Part shown: piece by piece, positions 22,464 through 55,271 of the stretch | How the letters are laid out: every line of letters begins with the position of its first letter | Numbering within the stretch: the first letter of the stretch is position 1 | Source: Triglochin maritima | Taxonomy: Eukaryota; Streptophyta; Magnoliopsida; Alismatales; Juncaginaceae | DNA: 64,000 bases | NCBI GenBank assembly: GCA_963682175.1 | Contig: OY821781.1 | Coordinates: 37,833,254 to 37,897,253 of the forward strand | Direction: 5' to 3' | Position numbers and translations under genes: made by a program | Notes under the pieces: model-generated | What the model was told of the DNA's origin: nothing | What the model saw: only the letters and a program-made list of their open reading frames with translations | Databases searched by the model: none

Positions 22464-23111
22464 ATGGAATCAACCTCATCATCATCATCGAAAACCAACA
22501 AGGTCAACGGCTTCAAGAAGCTCCTCTCCACAATCTTCCAACCCTCTCTCTCCTCCCACTGTGGCCTCAACCCCTCCAACTCCTCCACTCTAGTCCACCA
22601 ACCCACCTCAAACCCTCTCTTCACCGACTGCCACGTCTGCAAACCAAAACACAATCCCAAACTCAACCACTCCACCTCTCAAGACAACCTCCTCGACCGC
22701 GAAAAAACCGACCCACATCACAATTTTCCACACTTCAACTTACTAAACCTCTTCAAGCCCAAAACCAAACCTCATAAACTAAATGACAATTTGCTTTTTA
22801 CAAACGAAGAAGAAGATAATCAACGAGACAATGTGTTGTCGTCCCCGACGTCGGAGGAGGAGAGTTTGGAGCTGAGTGTTGAGAAGAAGAAGGAGAAGGA
22901 AGGGTTGGCTGTGGTTAAGCAGACTAAGGACCCTTATGGGGACTTCAAGAGCTCAGTGCTTGACATGATAGTTGAATATCAGATAGTGGAGGTGAGGGAT
23001 TTTAAGGAGCTCTTGGAGTCTTATCTTAGGATTAATGAAAGTTGTCATCATGGGGTCATTCTTAAGGTCTTCTCTGATGTTTGGGAGAACTTGTTTAGTA
23101 GTTCAGGTTGA
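22464..23111 (+). CDS. OVATE family protein (transcriptional repressor)
   Basis: An intronless 215-codon gene, as usual for this family. The N-terminal half is Ser/Asn/Pro-rich. Residues about 125-145 are acidic then lysine-rich. The C-terminal ~60 residues are the OVATE domain: DPYGDFKSSVLDMIVEYQI, then an LESYLRINESCHHGVIL-type segment and FSDVWENLF. OVATE proteins are plant-specific nuclear repressors that bind KNOX/BELL homeodomain proteins and influence organ shape and secondary-wall formation. The start codon is the first ATG after the CT-rich leader and gives normal family length; it lies in a group of short members such as Arabidopsis OFP6-8 by general appearance, but I cannot fix the orthologue. 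The gene points toward the 3' end of the TEBICHI gene. Confidence 0.9.
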   Translation: MESTSSSSSKTNKVNGFKKLLSTIFQPSLSSHCGLNPSNSSTLVHQPTSNPLFTDCHVCKPKHNPKLNHSTSQDNLLDREKTDPHHNFPHFNLLNLFKPKTKPHKLNDNLLFTNEEEDNQRDNVLSSPTSEEESLELSVEKKKEKEGLAVVKQTKDPYGDFKSSVLDMIVEYQIVEVRDFKELLESYLRINESCHHGVILKVFSDVWENLFSSSG

Positions 23112-26100
23112 TGGTTTTTCTTGTAGGATGATTCAATTTTGGGTGGATTAATTTGTTATGTTTGGGTTTTTTTAGGTTGATATATGTATATACATATATA
23201 AGGGATAATTGTAATTTGAACTAAAAAGGCAACCTTTTTTGGAAGGCATGGAATTAATATATATATTTTTGTCAATTTGGTTTTTTGTTTGGATTTGTTG
23301 GTTTGTAGAGAAATTGGATTTGATATTTGTATGTTTTCTTTATGGAATTGTTAGGAATGTAGTGGCACAATTTTAGGACTTTGGATGGATTTGTTGTGTT
23401 TGGTAATTTGTTTATATTGAATTTCTCAGTTAATATATGTCATTCAAGGAAGATAACAAAAAAAATTTGGCATTATGGTGTTTGTTCATACTTCAGGTTT
23501 AGGGTATAAGAATTGGGGAAAAAAAGCTTTGATAATTCCATTGTTAATTGATTTTCATTGCTTTTGCGTGTACTCAAACAATGATCTTTTGTCTAGTTTC
23601 GGTTCTTCAGGTCAATGTATATAATGAAAGAAAATGATAGAGCTCTTGTAAAGTTCCAACATCAATTGATATAGGAATTTGATGTCTTTTCCTTTTCTTG
23701 CTTTTAATTGACAAAAAAATGGATTTCTCATTCATTCCAGTCGTAATGTTTATGCTAACAACCAGTATGAATGCTAGCTTAGTTGGTCAATAGCATTCGA
23801 TAGCGCTTCCCCCACCAATACACTTGCAAACAGTAAAGAAATAACAATGGTATAATTCTCTGGTTTTGGATGTATTTTCTTTTGTTGCTTTTCATGCATG
23901 TCGGAGACTGCGATGAGAATATAAATTAAGTACTTATTCAAAGAAGTGGCTTTCATGACTGCAATTGTTTAGACGGATTTTCCATTTTAGACTTTAACAA
24001 CGGTATGCTACAAAACCGATCGACCAACAAGTAATTAATAAATATATATCAAGCTACAGAAGAAAAATGCAAAAGCCGTTAGAAAAAAAATGAATAGTGC
24101 TCATTTGCCCACAGCTAAAATAATAGAAAGGCTTTTCTGCAAACTAATACTTTTCAAATGGAGAAGTTGGAGAAGTGAAGGTGAGATTACAGGGAAGATG
24201 CATATAGATCCAATTTAGTCAAACAGCAATAAACAAAAGAACCAAACTTGTGAGCTTAAATTGCAAGCAAGATAAGCAGGAAATAGTAAAGTGGTAGCTT
24301 GAAGTTCAAGTTTTGGGCATAAAATAATGTTATCGGCAACTCATTTGTGCGAACATGAAAATGAAGGTTTGGATTTATTGAAAACTAATTGAAAATAGAT
24401 TTGAAGAATTCGGGAGCATGCTGGCCTTACCAATATTAACCTGAGGAGCAATGAAAAAGACCTAGAAAATTACTACATCACTAAGATTTGGATAGAAATG
24501 CGTTGAAGAATGAACTTCACGACCATGTTGAATTTCATTTCTAAGATACTCTAACTAGTTTAGAATTAAAACATCTGTTATTGCATTAAATTTTCAAGAA
24601 GTTAATTAAACAGTAATAGTAAGTATATTGTTACAAATTACGCAAACTGATGAATCACATAACATGCAATTAGTCACGGAAGAAAGCGTTTGGTTCTTTT
24701 CTCCAATATATAAAAAATAAGCAAAATAAAATAATAAATGGACACCTTGAAATGGGACAAAAGAGGAAAGCAACATTAATACACAAGTAATCTAACACCA
24801 CCACGCCACAACCACGTAGATACCAAACTAAACATCCAAGTCACACCACCAAACTCACATATCATAGATATCTAAGGTGGTAAGACTGTTAGAGAATTAG
24901 ATATATTGATTGTCAAACAAGTGCAATCAAACAAAAAAAGTCCTGCAACTCTTCTAAGTCTCAAGGCCGACATGTCTATCATTTTTCCGTAGGATCACTG
25001 CTAAACAAAAACATACGCTGCTAAGTTTTTTATATAAATTGGTCAAAGCAAATTTTGATACAGTTATAAGAGCGCACACATACAAATACAAATTAAGAAA
25101 ACCAACATGTTCATTTCTTCACGCGGAAGAAAAAAGGTCAAACAGAAGGCAACTAGGCAAGAGCAGATAATGGATTCTTAATCAACCATCACATGTAAAA
25201 TGCCACAATGCAACTCTAATTTCCAAAAAATCAACACAATCGTTGGGATGATTCAACAAATCTTATTATGTACTTCAAATGAATCGAATTTCCAAAATAT
25301 ACAATAGAATAAAAAATGGAATACCTCCATCAGGTTTCTTTACCCTCATAATTAAAGAATAAATGAAATGGATTATTTCGCCGTGGGAAGTGATTATTGA
25401 AGATCAACCAATGATTTCCACATTCATCTTAGTGTCATGCAGTGGAATCTACACATAATCAACAGCAGGGATGCTGGAATAATCTGCGAAAATGTGCATA
25501 CCAACGTTGTCCACCTCATCTCAGGTGTCTCGAAAGAAGGCAGGATAAGAATGGCAGATCCCTTCTCAGGTATTACTATTAGCTTGCCTTTTGCTATTTC
25601 ATGAGTTGTTTCATCACTGCTTTCTCCATGGTTTGTTTTCATGGAGTGTCGCTGTTTCAGCAAACATATGACAGCAGCATTCCCGACCAGAGCGAGCAAC
25701 ATGAGTAAATATATAAATAGCTATTCCCAACTTCCATGAATGAGACAGACAAAATGAAAGTCAATTCACTTCTTCTGATGCCCCATATAACTCCAACAAA
25801 TCACCAAGAGTTGACAGAATACGGCAGCGTATCCATGTTAACTTCTGCTAATGAGATCCCAGATAACTAAATGCTGGTTGAGAAGTTCAGAATATCCGAG
25901 ATGTACAAGGACCAATTTAAAAGTCCTCTTGTTACAAAGGTGTAGAGGATATCTAAGGATCCTTTTCTCCTGCAGATTTTTCTGATGGAAGTGGACCAGA
26001 ATTCTTGCCAGAATACATGACTGAAACAGAAAGGAGATGGAAAGCATGAAGCACATGCACATCAAAAGAAATGATCTATGGTTGAGATATTACCATTGTC

Positions 26101-26339
26101 ACAGAACACTTCCTACAGGAAATGCATCTGGGCTAATAAAACTATTTCCAAATGCTTGTTGCATTACATGACTGCAACAGTTGGTAACTTAGTGCGCATA
26201 AATTATGGAGAAACAAATTAAAATTGTGAAATGTTGCTGGAAACAATCACACTTACCCAAGAGTGGGGAGAAAGTTCCATGAACAAGTAAGAGATTAGGA
26301 TTATATCTTGTCATGCAAAAGGGGGAAGATATAACATCA
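23112..26339. other. Intergenic region between two convergent genes
   Basis: It holds the 3' UTR of the OVATE gene at the left and that of TEBICHI at the right. No recognisable gene or transposon end is visible. Minus-strand frames near 25424-25702 and 25838-26065 have no family I recognise and probably lie in 3' UTR or spacer. Confidence 0.5.
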
Positions 26340-46245
<19,906 letters not shown>

Positions 46246-48903
46246 CGAGAGGAGTGGAGATGGAGAGTTTGAATGGAAAGAACCGCCGCGGTGTTTATAG
46301 ATGGAAAAATGGGAATGGAACCCGACCCGATCGAGATTGACTGTGTGTCTGGATAACAAGTTACGAGAGAAATGGAGAGAAAAGAAAAGAAATGTGTTTC
46401 TTTTCTTCTTCTTTTTTCTTGTTTGGATATCTATTATAACAAATAAGTTTCTCTCGGTTAACATCTTACATGAGAAAAGAAACATTTTAAAAGATCAAAA
46501 TATCATTTATTTTGTATTATACAATAACATACATCTTTCTACATTATTTTAATAATGTTCAGAATTATAAATTATTATAAATAAAATATATCAATCAAAC
46601 TTGAAAATTTGAAGTCATACAAACTCAAAAATGTTACAAACAATGTAATATGTAAAATATTAAAAAAAAAACTCATGTAAAATTAATACATAAATATACC
46701 AATTCTTCGGAAATACTTAAATTGAATGTTTTTTTCTAACACAATTATATATAATTTTGCAAATACTTAACGGTAACTTTAAAAAATTATATATAAATTT
46801 GTCAAAGCAGAATATGATTTATGAAGGGTTTTGTTGATCAATTGAAATACCACTTTTTAATGGTTAAAAATAAATTACTATTTTTAACTCATATATATAT
46901 AGATATATATATGTGTTTGTTAACCAAAAAATAGGAATATCACAAATTCAAATTCTTAAAATCCGTAATCAAATAAAACATTATTAAACTTGAAAACAAC
47001 AAATTCTATTCCGACCTAAAAATTAAAGTTAAACAATTTTTATTTTTTATTTGGATATAGATCTTAGCTCGTAAATAGGATTATATCAATTATAAATTCT
47101 CAAAATTCGTAATAAATTAAAAAAACACAAATATTATCCCAACTCAAAATTTTCAATTGAAAGATTATAAAATAATACTACAAATGATTATAACATGATA
47201 GAAATTTTCAACAATTTTCCTATCATAGTGTTAACAAAACTCACATCGATTGTGTAGACTAATTCAAATGGGAGTGAGAAATGAGAAGATGGGTACGAGA
47301 AAATATTTAGGTGGGGAAGAAAAGAATGTAGAAAGATTGGGTGACGGAAGATGGAACGATGAATGAGTATTTAGAGGTAGCAAATTAGGGTTTTTGGGTA
47401 GGTTTTTTTAATAAGGGTATTTTGGTCACTAAAAAATTATTTATTCACTCTCTCTGTTTCTCTCCATTTCTCTCCAAAATTGGAGAAAATTTTGAAGTAG
47501 AATTTTGTATTATAACATTTCTCTCAAATTCTCTTCTTTTCTTTTCTCTCTTAAGTCCTTATCCAAACGAGGGAAAACTCAACTTTCTTTTCTTTCCTTT
47601 TCTTTTCTCTCCTCAAGTTGTTAACCAAACATACCCTGGATGTTATGCTTCGAGTAAAATGGGGGCACATGCTTCCCCCCAATTAGTTGATTTTTGTTTT
47701 TTATTTGTTAAAATAGTAAAAAAAGATTTAATTTAAATTTCAAATCTTTTTTCTGAAAATATGTTTTTTATTATTTATATTTAAAATATATATTTTTTAC
47801 CCAGAATTTATCCCCAAATGACGTGAAGGGGAGAGAAACTGACGTGACAGATAGAGAAAATCGGACGCCCTGGAAGTGATCGGACGCTGTTAATGGTGGC
47901 CTAATATTGTTGTTTGCGTAAGACACTATAATTCGCTGGAAAATTTAAAAATAGAATTAATATACTATTATTTACGGGAAATTAGTATTGTATGCAAATG
48001 TTGTATATATAAATGTATATTTTTATTGTGAATAGTATGTTGTACATTAAAATTTAAATAGACATGCACATTTTAGTTTAATTTAACTCAAAATGTGATA
48101 TGTGAATTATATATTATATATACATACCTCGATGAATATTAGATTAATAATATTTTTGTTTTACAAGACAATACGAAGTTCAAGTTTTTTTTTGTTACAC
48201 TTTGTTATCTACTTTTATGGTATAATTTTGTAACACATTATTATGGTTTTTTAAAGATAATTATATTGTTTAATTTTTAAAATATAGTTTTAATGTTTTT
48301 GTACTTGAGTTTTTATGTAATAAAAATAAATATTAAATAAATGATAAACGTGTTTATTTTTGTACAACTTTGCTGCATTTTTCGTTAGTTTTCATTTTTT
48401 TTAGAATTTTGTAGTGGGAATGTGAATCGGGCTCGGTGGTCCATTACCGATGCATTCTTTCAAAGTTATTCGAAATTAAATTTGACTGAGATTTTTATCT
48501 TAATGCTTGTCTAAGCAAAGTGATGAGTGGGAACGTGAATGTGAACTGATCAGTAGGAAGATGAAGTTGACCTTGAGAAGTTGGGATCCACTAATCCAGT
48601 GACGCTTTTTCTAAGTTGTTTGAAATTTAAATTTGACCGAAAAAACATATCTAGTGCTTATCCTATCGTCCAGAGAAACTGGTGAGTGAGAATGTTAATC
48701 TAGCTTTGTGATGCATTAGTCCAGCGATGCTTCTTTCGTAATTGCTCGAAATTTAATTTTGACTGCAAAAATATATCTAATGCTCGTCCAAGCAAAGTGA
48801 TGAGTGGGAACGTGAATGTGAACCTGGCCCATGTATCCATTAGTTGAGTGATGTTCCATTTCAAAGTTCAAAATTTAATGTTGACCGAAAATATGTACGT
48901 GCT
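46246..48903. other. TEB upstream region and intergenic A/T-rich DNA
   Basis: 46246-46330 is the likely TEB 5' UTR. 46330-46490 and 47440-47640 are MITE-like CT/GA-rich stretches with TCCAAACGAGG and CCAAACATACCC words. 46500-47240 and 47700-48400 are A/T-rich without features. From 48480 the motif AAGCAAAGTGATGAGTGGG appears (48513, 48790), a dispersed repeat treated separately. Confidence 0.45.
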
Positions 48904-49784
48904 GGTGTGGGTAGGGGTGAGCTTCGGTATAGAACCGGACCAGATCGAAACCCGAACCTTCAGAAATCTTGGACGGTCTGGTCCGGTCCGACCCGGACCG
49001 AACATTCTTGGACCGAATTTCATTAGTTTTTTCTTTGTGTTTGCTGTTGTTGGTTTGAGTTAAGACTTGATTTCTTTCTGCTTCTTTGATAAGTAATAAC
49101 CAAACCAAACTCATAAAAGAAGTATTAGTGTTTCAAACCAAACCAACCCAAAAAACTCTAACGATGCCGACGACCTTGGACTTCCACGGCTCCCTTGTCC
49201 CCTCCACCAACCTCTCATGTCGGGACTCCACCAGGCACAAACCTCACACTCGAGCTCGACGCCTTCCAGACCCTCGTCTTCGACCTCCTCCACACCCTAT
49301 CCTCCTCCGATCACGACCTCCTCACCCTCTCCTGGATCCGTAAACTCCTCGACTCCTTCATCATCCTCCATGACCACTTCCGCATCCTTATCTAAACCAT
49401 CCCCATCAACTGGATGCTCTCCGACTGCTTCGACCGCTCCATCAAAGCCCTCGATGTCTGCAACACCGTCCGGGATGGGATCGACCACATCGCCGATTGG
49501 GGGAACCACCTTGACATTGTCCTCCTCGCCCATGGAAATAAAAATCGGACCTTGGGGGAGGGTCAGTTGCGGAGGGCGAGGAAAGCCCTCACCGATCTCA
49601 TCTGAATTTTCTTTACTTTCCGTGAGTTTTTGGGTTTCGGTCCGGGTTCGGGTTTTTCGGGTTTTAGACCGGACTGGACCCGAATTTCGGGAATTTGGCG
49701 GACCGAAGACCGAACTGAATAAATTCGGGTCGGTTCGGTCCAAAAATCAGATCAGATCGATTTTTACTCACCCCTAGGTGTGGG
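48904..49784 (+). mobile_element. hAT-like non-autonomous element carrying a captured gene fragment
   Basis: Ends TAGGGGTGAGC (48912) and, on the minus strand, TAGGGGTGAGT (49776) form terminal inverted repeats. The exact 8-bp duplication GGTGTGGG lies at 48904-48911 and 49777-49784. The outer ~100-150 bases on each side are the GGTCCGG-rich sequence shared with 15927-16173 and 43589-43833. The centre is different: high-GC coding-like sequence from a host gene. The two features together make this a transduplication (Pack-type) element. Confidence 0.85.
49164..49605 (+). pseudogene. 5' fragment of a ROH1/BYPASS1-like (DUF793) gene captured by the hAT element
   Basis: The frame starting at ATG 49164 gives MPTTLDFHGSLVP, like the N-terminus of ROH1 proteins. 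After a frameshift near 49200-49230 the homologous frame reads LELDAFQTLVFDLL, SLSW-like LTLSWIRKLLDSF and HDHFRI, then hits TAA at 49393. It resumes in the same frame as SDCFDRSIKALDVCN, VRDGIDHIADW and LGEGQLRRARKALTDL, ending in TGA at 49603. ROH1 proteins are plant-specific and linked to exocyst-related and root/seed-coat functions. Only about the first 40-50% of a typical protein is present, without visible intron, and it is broken, so no function is expected. The identification rests on the conserved DRSIKALDVCN-RDGI and LGEGQ-RRA-KAL-DL blocks. Confidence 0.75.
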
Positions 49785-51254
49785 GATGCAAACCCGACCC
49801 GATCAATCTGTTGGTGTGGTCTAAAATCATATCCAGTGGTGCTGCAGTTCTGAGTTATTTGAGATGTGATTCTTGATTGTAAATAACATATTCAATGTTT
49901 ATTCTATCGTCCGAGCAAAGTGATGAGTGGAACATGACCTCTGCGATCCATTAGTAGAGACGATGTTTTATTTCAAAGTTGTTGAAAAATCAATTCTAAT
50001 TGAAAAATATCAAAATACATATATAGTACGCATCCCACCATCTAAGCAAAGTGATGAGTGGGACCGATCTGCTGATGTGGTTTCCATTGAGCAATTAGAC
50101 TCATGTTGCTAAATACAAGATCTGTACAACTCTCTATAATATAGTTAAATACACCGTCCTTCACCTAAATGCTTAAGTTTGTTGAGGTGGTGGACCAATC
50201 AAATATCACATGATATCAGAAGTAGGTCAATCGACAATGGGAACCACTCCAACCCATATTATCCACGCGTTGACACAAACAAAATAATTTCGGCTACTCA
50301 TGCGGGAAAGTGTTGAACAATTAATTTCACATTGTCAAACATAAGATGTGTGCAACACTTTATATTAGAGTTGAATCAACTAACCTTTACCAAATGCGTA
50401 AGTTTTGTTGATGTGGTGGACCAACTGAATTTCACATAAATCGTGTTTGAACGATGTTTTCATTTCAAAGTTGTTCGCAATTTTAATTTTACGGAATACA
50501 TATATATATATATAGGGGCAGTCCTGACAAAGTGAAATGTGAATTTGGCTCTGTGGTACGCTAGTCGAGCAATGCTTCTTTGAATGTACCTGATCCATTT
50601 CAAAATTGCTCATCCAAGCAAAGTGATGAGTGGGAAAATGAAGCTAGCCCATGGGATCCATTAGTCGAGTGATGTTTCATCTCAAAGTTGTTTAAAACTT
50701 AATTCTAACTAAAAATACGTATCTAGTGCTTCTCCCGTCATCCAAGCAATGTGATGAGTGGGGACATAAACTCAGGCCCTTGAACTTAAAAATATATGAA
50801 AATAAATATGGATTTGTTATAAAACAAAAAATATATCTTATGGATGAATCACCTTATCACTCGGTATTACAAGTTCTTGTAAACTCCACATTCAAATACA
50901 ACGTAATTCTCACATTGATGTACATTATATGTCTCATTCATTAACTTATTATTGCATTGTAACATCTATGCATCTTCTATATATACATGTACATTGTATT
51001 GTTTATGAGATATAGCAATGAAAAAACTCCATCATTCTCCCTTGAATCTCCATGTCTTCTCAATTCACAACCAGATTCACTTTGGATACAAAAATGATAA
51101 TAAACAAATATTATTCCTAGATATTATAATTAGATAAATTCAAACCATAAATATTGCAGTCGACCTCCTAACTCCTAAAGGGGATAATGAAACAGAAGGA
51201 AGTTCTGCAATTCTAAAGAGAATTCATCCCTAAAATCACAAAGTAATTCTTTAA
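49785..51254. repeat. Degenerate repeat region with AAGCAAAGTGATGAGTG motif
   Basis: The motif recurs at 49913, 50044, 50616 and 50744. A longer unit around 50030-50190 (AGTACGCATCCCACC, then GCAATTAGACTCATGTTG and GGTGGTGGACCAA) is echoed at 50280-50430 and matches the tandem repeat at 57.2-57.95 kb. No coding frame stands out. 50800-51250 is A/T-rich and featureless. Confidence 0.6.
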
Positions 51255-51696
51255 GGTTGGGTTTGACGTCATTTGCAAATTCCATGAAACTTTGAATCAA
51301 CAAATTTTGTAAATTCTGGGATTCTAAATGACGTCATTTGTGTTTACATTATTTGGGTAAGTATGTCATTTCGAGATGAGAGGTGGGAGATCTCGTGAGG
51401 CGATGGATCTCGATGGCGATGAAACTCGACGGAGGTGGTGAAGGTCGACGACGGTGGAAGGGTAGAGGTGACAAGAGGAGGTGTCAGGATTTGTGGTGGA
51501 ATTTAGTAGGGATTTGTAAATTTCACCTAAAATGTGGAATTTTATTTTGTATGGGGTTGAAATTTCCAAAATTTTACTTGGAATTTACAAATTTCAATCT
51601 TCAACCTACCAAACATGATATTTACAAATGACACATTTTGAAATTCCACAAAATTTGAAATTTCATGTATGAACGACACATTCAAACACACCCTAA
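51252..51696. mobile_element. PIF/Harbinger-like MITE (439 bp)
   Basis: Ends GGTTGGGTTTGACGTC and (rc) GGGTGTGTTTGAATG form short inverted repeats bounded by TAA on both sides (51252-51254 and 51694-51696), the Harbinger 3-bp target type. The interior has further inverted-repeat words such as AATTTACAAATTTC. It has no gene. Confidence 0.65.
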
Positions 51697-52660
51697 CATA
51701 AACAATATTCAACTTTTTTCTACACTCGCACAACAAATATTAACTAACGAATTGGTGATGAGTTGATTTTCGTTTAGATGCTTTCTATGTTTAACATGAC
51801 GAACGTAAACACATATAAACTCCAAACAAAGAGACAAGAAAATCATAACCGTTTTGCAGCTACTATGTGAATTTGCAATCGCTGGTTGAGTGATCGGTTA
51901 ATCTACGTCGATGGCTTCCACTTCTTTGTCTTCCTCATCTTCTTCGCTCTTGTATCGCGAGAGGAAGACGACGAAGAAGAGTTACGTGTAAACAAACAAA
52001 TGAGTTATGAGATTGTAAGAATGAGATGAACGTTTGCCGGGAAATGATATCTATAGATAGGTGATCACATGGTAACATTTGAATCTAAACAAACTATAAA
52101 AACATTATAGAGAGGTAATTAAAGAAGTTTCTAATACAATGAACATGGTCATGAAAATACAATATGATAGATTAAGTCTATGTTATGTGATTAGACTTCA
52201 ATCTTCTTTCTAGACCCATTCAAAATTCCAAACTTATAATCAATTTGATACTTAACTAGTTCAATTGACTATGTATTATAATTAATCAAATATTTGCAAC
52301 CAATCTTTGGTATTACCGTATTAGTAATAGTTATGTGATATGATCTATTAACACCGCAATAATATGTAGATATTTGTTTTCATTTTAAATTTTGGTTAGA
52401 GTAATAAGCTGTGATTTTGTTTGTAATGTTTTATTATTTCCACAGAAGCTAAAATTTTGTTTGTGCAATAATATTTGGTATTATCAGTTCCCAGTTTCCA
52501 CTGACCTAAACCTTTGTGATGAAAATTTAGATTCCACTTCTTCTGGAAACCTCCGATTTGTTTCCACAAATATATCTCAATCTAACTGCTCCTTTTCTTG
52601 CATTCGTTGACTAAAAATACTTGTAAATATTTTTGAAAGTTCCTAGAAATTGATTTAGTT
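51697..52660. other. Intergenic stretch, nothing identified
   Basis: It is A/T-rich. A small pyrimidine-rich patch at 51910-51960 includes tcttcctcatcttcttcgct. No gene or repeat end could be supported. Confidence 0.5.
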
Positions 52661-54660
52661 AATAATTAATTATTTAAGGTGACAGTTGGTTCTTGTCCAC
52701 GAGACCACAGTAGACGTTCCGCATGAAAACCATAGTTCTTATTTTTAACATTCCAAAATAACAGAAATTTAAAAATTAAATATCAAGACATCAGAGGCCA
52801 ATAATCAAAGACGGGACTGTTACTTCTCATAAAACATATAAGCAGTGCACCATATTACATCAGAGTTTGTCAAAACGATACATGATTACAACATAACAAC
52901 AAGGAAGATAAAAGTAATCATGTCGACCTCATTGGTGAGAAAGAGAGGATCCGATCCCAAGATGCGTGCACCCGCTGATCACCATCCAACTGTACCTACT
53001 GTGGTCCTGAAAAAGATATAACAACAATGTCTGAGTTTCCATAAGGAAACCCCGTATGCCAAGTTCACCTATATGCATGCAGTAGTACAAATGAACATAT
53101 CATACTAGTAGCATGTCATGTCATCAACCGTAAGGAAACAGTTCCCCCGAAGGGTAACACAGGACATCAGTCCGACAATCATCATCGGGTCTCCCAAGGA
53201 GACCTACCGTAGGCACATACGGTCTAACGGAACATGACGTAACACTCCCCACATGCGGCTACACTAATCATAGGGTTCGGCAAGGAGCATCCGCCAAGTC
53301 CGTGTCATAAGAAACAGATCTGTAACTTCGTGGTCGAAACCACACCAACGGAGCCGTCGCTCGGTCGATCCATCAATCATCATCTCAGTAAGTGCCCATC
53401 TGAGGAACATAGCCGGAACAACATCGACCCATCAATCATCATCACCGGAACAACATCGGTGATCCATCAATACGTCCGACACAACATCGGACAGGTCCAG
53501 ACCGAAGTCTGCCAGGTCATCAGGCTCCACGAGCCGCAAACACCAACCACGCCGCTATAAAAGCAGGGCAGCGACCTCCGTAGCCATCCAGGCTGGTAGT
53601 CACCTCACCCAACGACAGTTGCGTGCTCGCACAAACATTATACATTGGGATCCACGATCCCTCAGCTACTCTACAACGAGTCCAATCAATCCATCACATC
53701 AAGTCACGATCCATATATGGAGGTGACACGTCCCGAACACCCACACTCTTCCATACGACGGTCCCTGGGTAGGCACGCGTACGCGCCCATCGTCACCCCA
53801 CGACTCACGTACAATGCGAGGACACGAGTTTCCGTGGACAGAGTTGGCGTTCAAAAATGGACCAGGTATTCAGTCCTGTGCAAAAACGGTCGACCGAAAG
53901 AGGCAACCTGGTCGACCGCATCCGCAAGGGAATCGGTCGACCGAAAGTCTGCAACAGTCGAACTCTCTGCGCAAAACCTAAGTCCCCACGGTCGAACAAA
54001 GATCTGAAACCGGTCGACCGATACAAGGTCAAATCCGAAGTCTGGTCAACATCAATTCAAACTATTGGTCGACCGACTCAGGGGTCTCGGTCGACCGAAA
54101 ACTACCAGGGCATCCTAGAAGTTCTAAGTTATATAACGGTTGAACACAATCATAACAACGGTCGAACAATCATGCGAAATAATCCAGTACACTTGAGTTC
54201 CGGTCGAACGGACCCAAGGACCCGGTCGACCGAAACACAACAGGCAATCCCAACTCACAAGCAAAATGCACTACCGGTCGACCGTCACAAGGCATCGTTC
54301 GTCTGGTGAAGGTTAAAGTCGGGTAAAAACACTACAAAGGTCGACCGCCCGAAGGAACCCGGTCGACCGTTGGTCGTCTTCAACCTCGCGCCAGCACAGG
54401 ATTTACACAACCACATCGCCGGAGAGGTCTCCGACCTCCCCCGACCGACCAACAAAACCCTCCCACGAGGGTGAGGAACAACCAAACACACTAAGAATCG
54501 GCATACCTCGAGAGAACGACGAAACTCGCCGGAGCCTCGCTTGCGCCTCCATCCTCCTCGCGCGTCCACCTCCGCACGCCTCACGCCGGGACCGCACCTA
54601 CTCCACCGGAGCCGCCTCCTTTACTGCTGCTCGCCGCACAAGGAAAGGAAGAGAGTGAGA
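52661..54660. repeat. Palindrome-rich LTR-like region (GGTCGACCG cluster)
   Basis: At 53885-54370 about fifteen copies of GGTCGACCG or close variants (GGTCGAAC, GGTTGAAC) occur every 20-40 bases. The same motif defines the LTRs of the gag-only element at 8.7-13.6 kb, but the intervening sequence differs. The 5' part (52,680-53,850) is GC-moderate with no retroviral frame. It is probably a solo or degraded LTR of a related Sirevirus-like element. I could not find paired ends or a duplication. Confidence 0.5.
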
Positions 54661-54703
54661 GTGTGCAAGTGAGAAGAGAATGGAAGATAAAGAGAGTTTT
54701 ATC

Positions 54704-55271
54704 CTTAAAACTAGGGCTGTCAATGGGTAGAAATTTACCCGCAACCCGCCCCGCCCCGCCCCGCCTAACGCGGGTTGCGGACAAAAAATTGTTACCCGCC
54801 AACCCGCCAACCCGCCACCCGCACAACCCGCATAATAAGCGGGGCGGGTTGCGGTTTTCTCCCAACCCGCCCCGCATAACCCGCAACCCGCATAAGCCAT
54901 ATATATTTTTGATTTTTTTTGTATTTAGTTTTGATTTTGTTTGTATTTAGCTTTAATTTTTTTTGTATATAGCTTTAAAAACATACATTGATTGATTTTT
55001 TCCTTGATTTTTGTACTTAGTTTTGATTAAAATAGATAATGTTAAAGAAAATAAATTTATTTTTGTATTTAACTTTAATAAAAAATTAAACCCGCCAAAC
55101 CCGCCAACCCGCCCCGCATAGCCTAGTCCATCCTTACGCGGGGCGGGTAGCGGTTTTTTTTTTTTGACCCCGCCCCGCCCCGCCCCGCCGACCCGCTTAA
55201 CTTTGGCGGGGCGGGTAGCGGTTGGGTGAAAACCCGCCCCGCCCCGCCCCGCTGACAGCCCTACTTAAAAC
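54704..55271. mobile_element. GC-rich hAT-like element of CCCGCCCCG repeats
   Basis: Ends TAGGGCTGTCAATGGG and (rc) TAGGGCTGTCAGCGGG at 54712 and 55263 form terminal inverted repeats. The exact 8-bp duplication CTTAAAAC lies on both sides (54704-54711 and 55264-55271). Both ends are made of CCCGCCCCGC-type runs with an A/T-rich middle. It has no transposase; the open frames through the runs are compositional. Confidence 0.88.

Noticed and set aside
22062..22675. Minus-strand frames opposite the OVATE gene and its leader
   Set aside because: CT microsatellites read as Glu/Arg runs on the other strand, and the OVATE domain fixes the true strand.
25424..25702. 92-codon minus-strand frame downstream of TEB
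   Set aside because: No family resemblance, no clear splice link to TEB, and the TEB protein already ends with the normal C-terminus at 26340.
53645..54309. 120 and 150 codon frames
   Set aside because: They run through the GGTCGACCG cluster, with no domain and overlapping frames.
54285..54950. Several ~100-codon Arg/Pro-rich frames
   Set aside because: They arise from GC-rich repeat composition at the hAT-like element and its flank.
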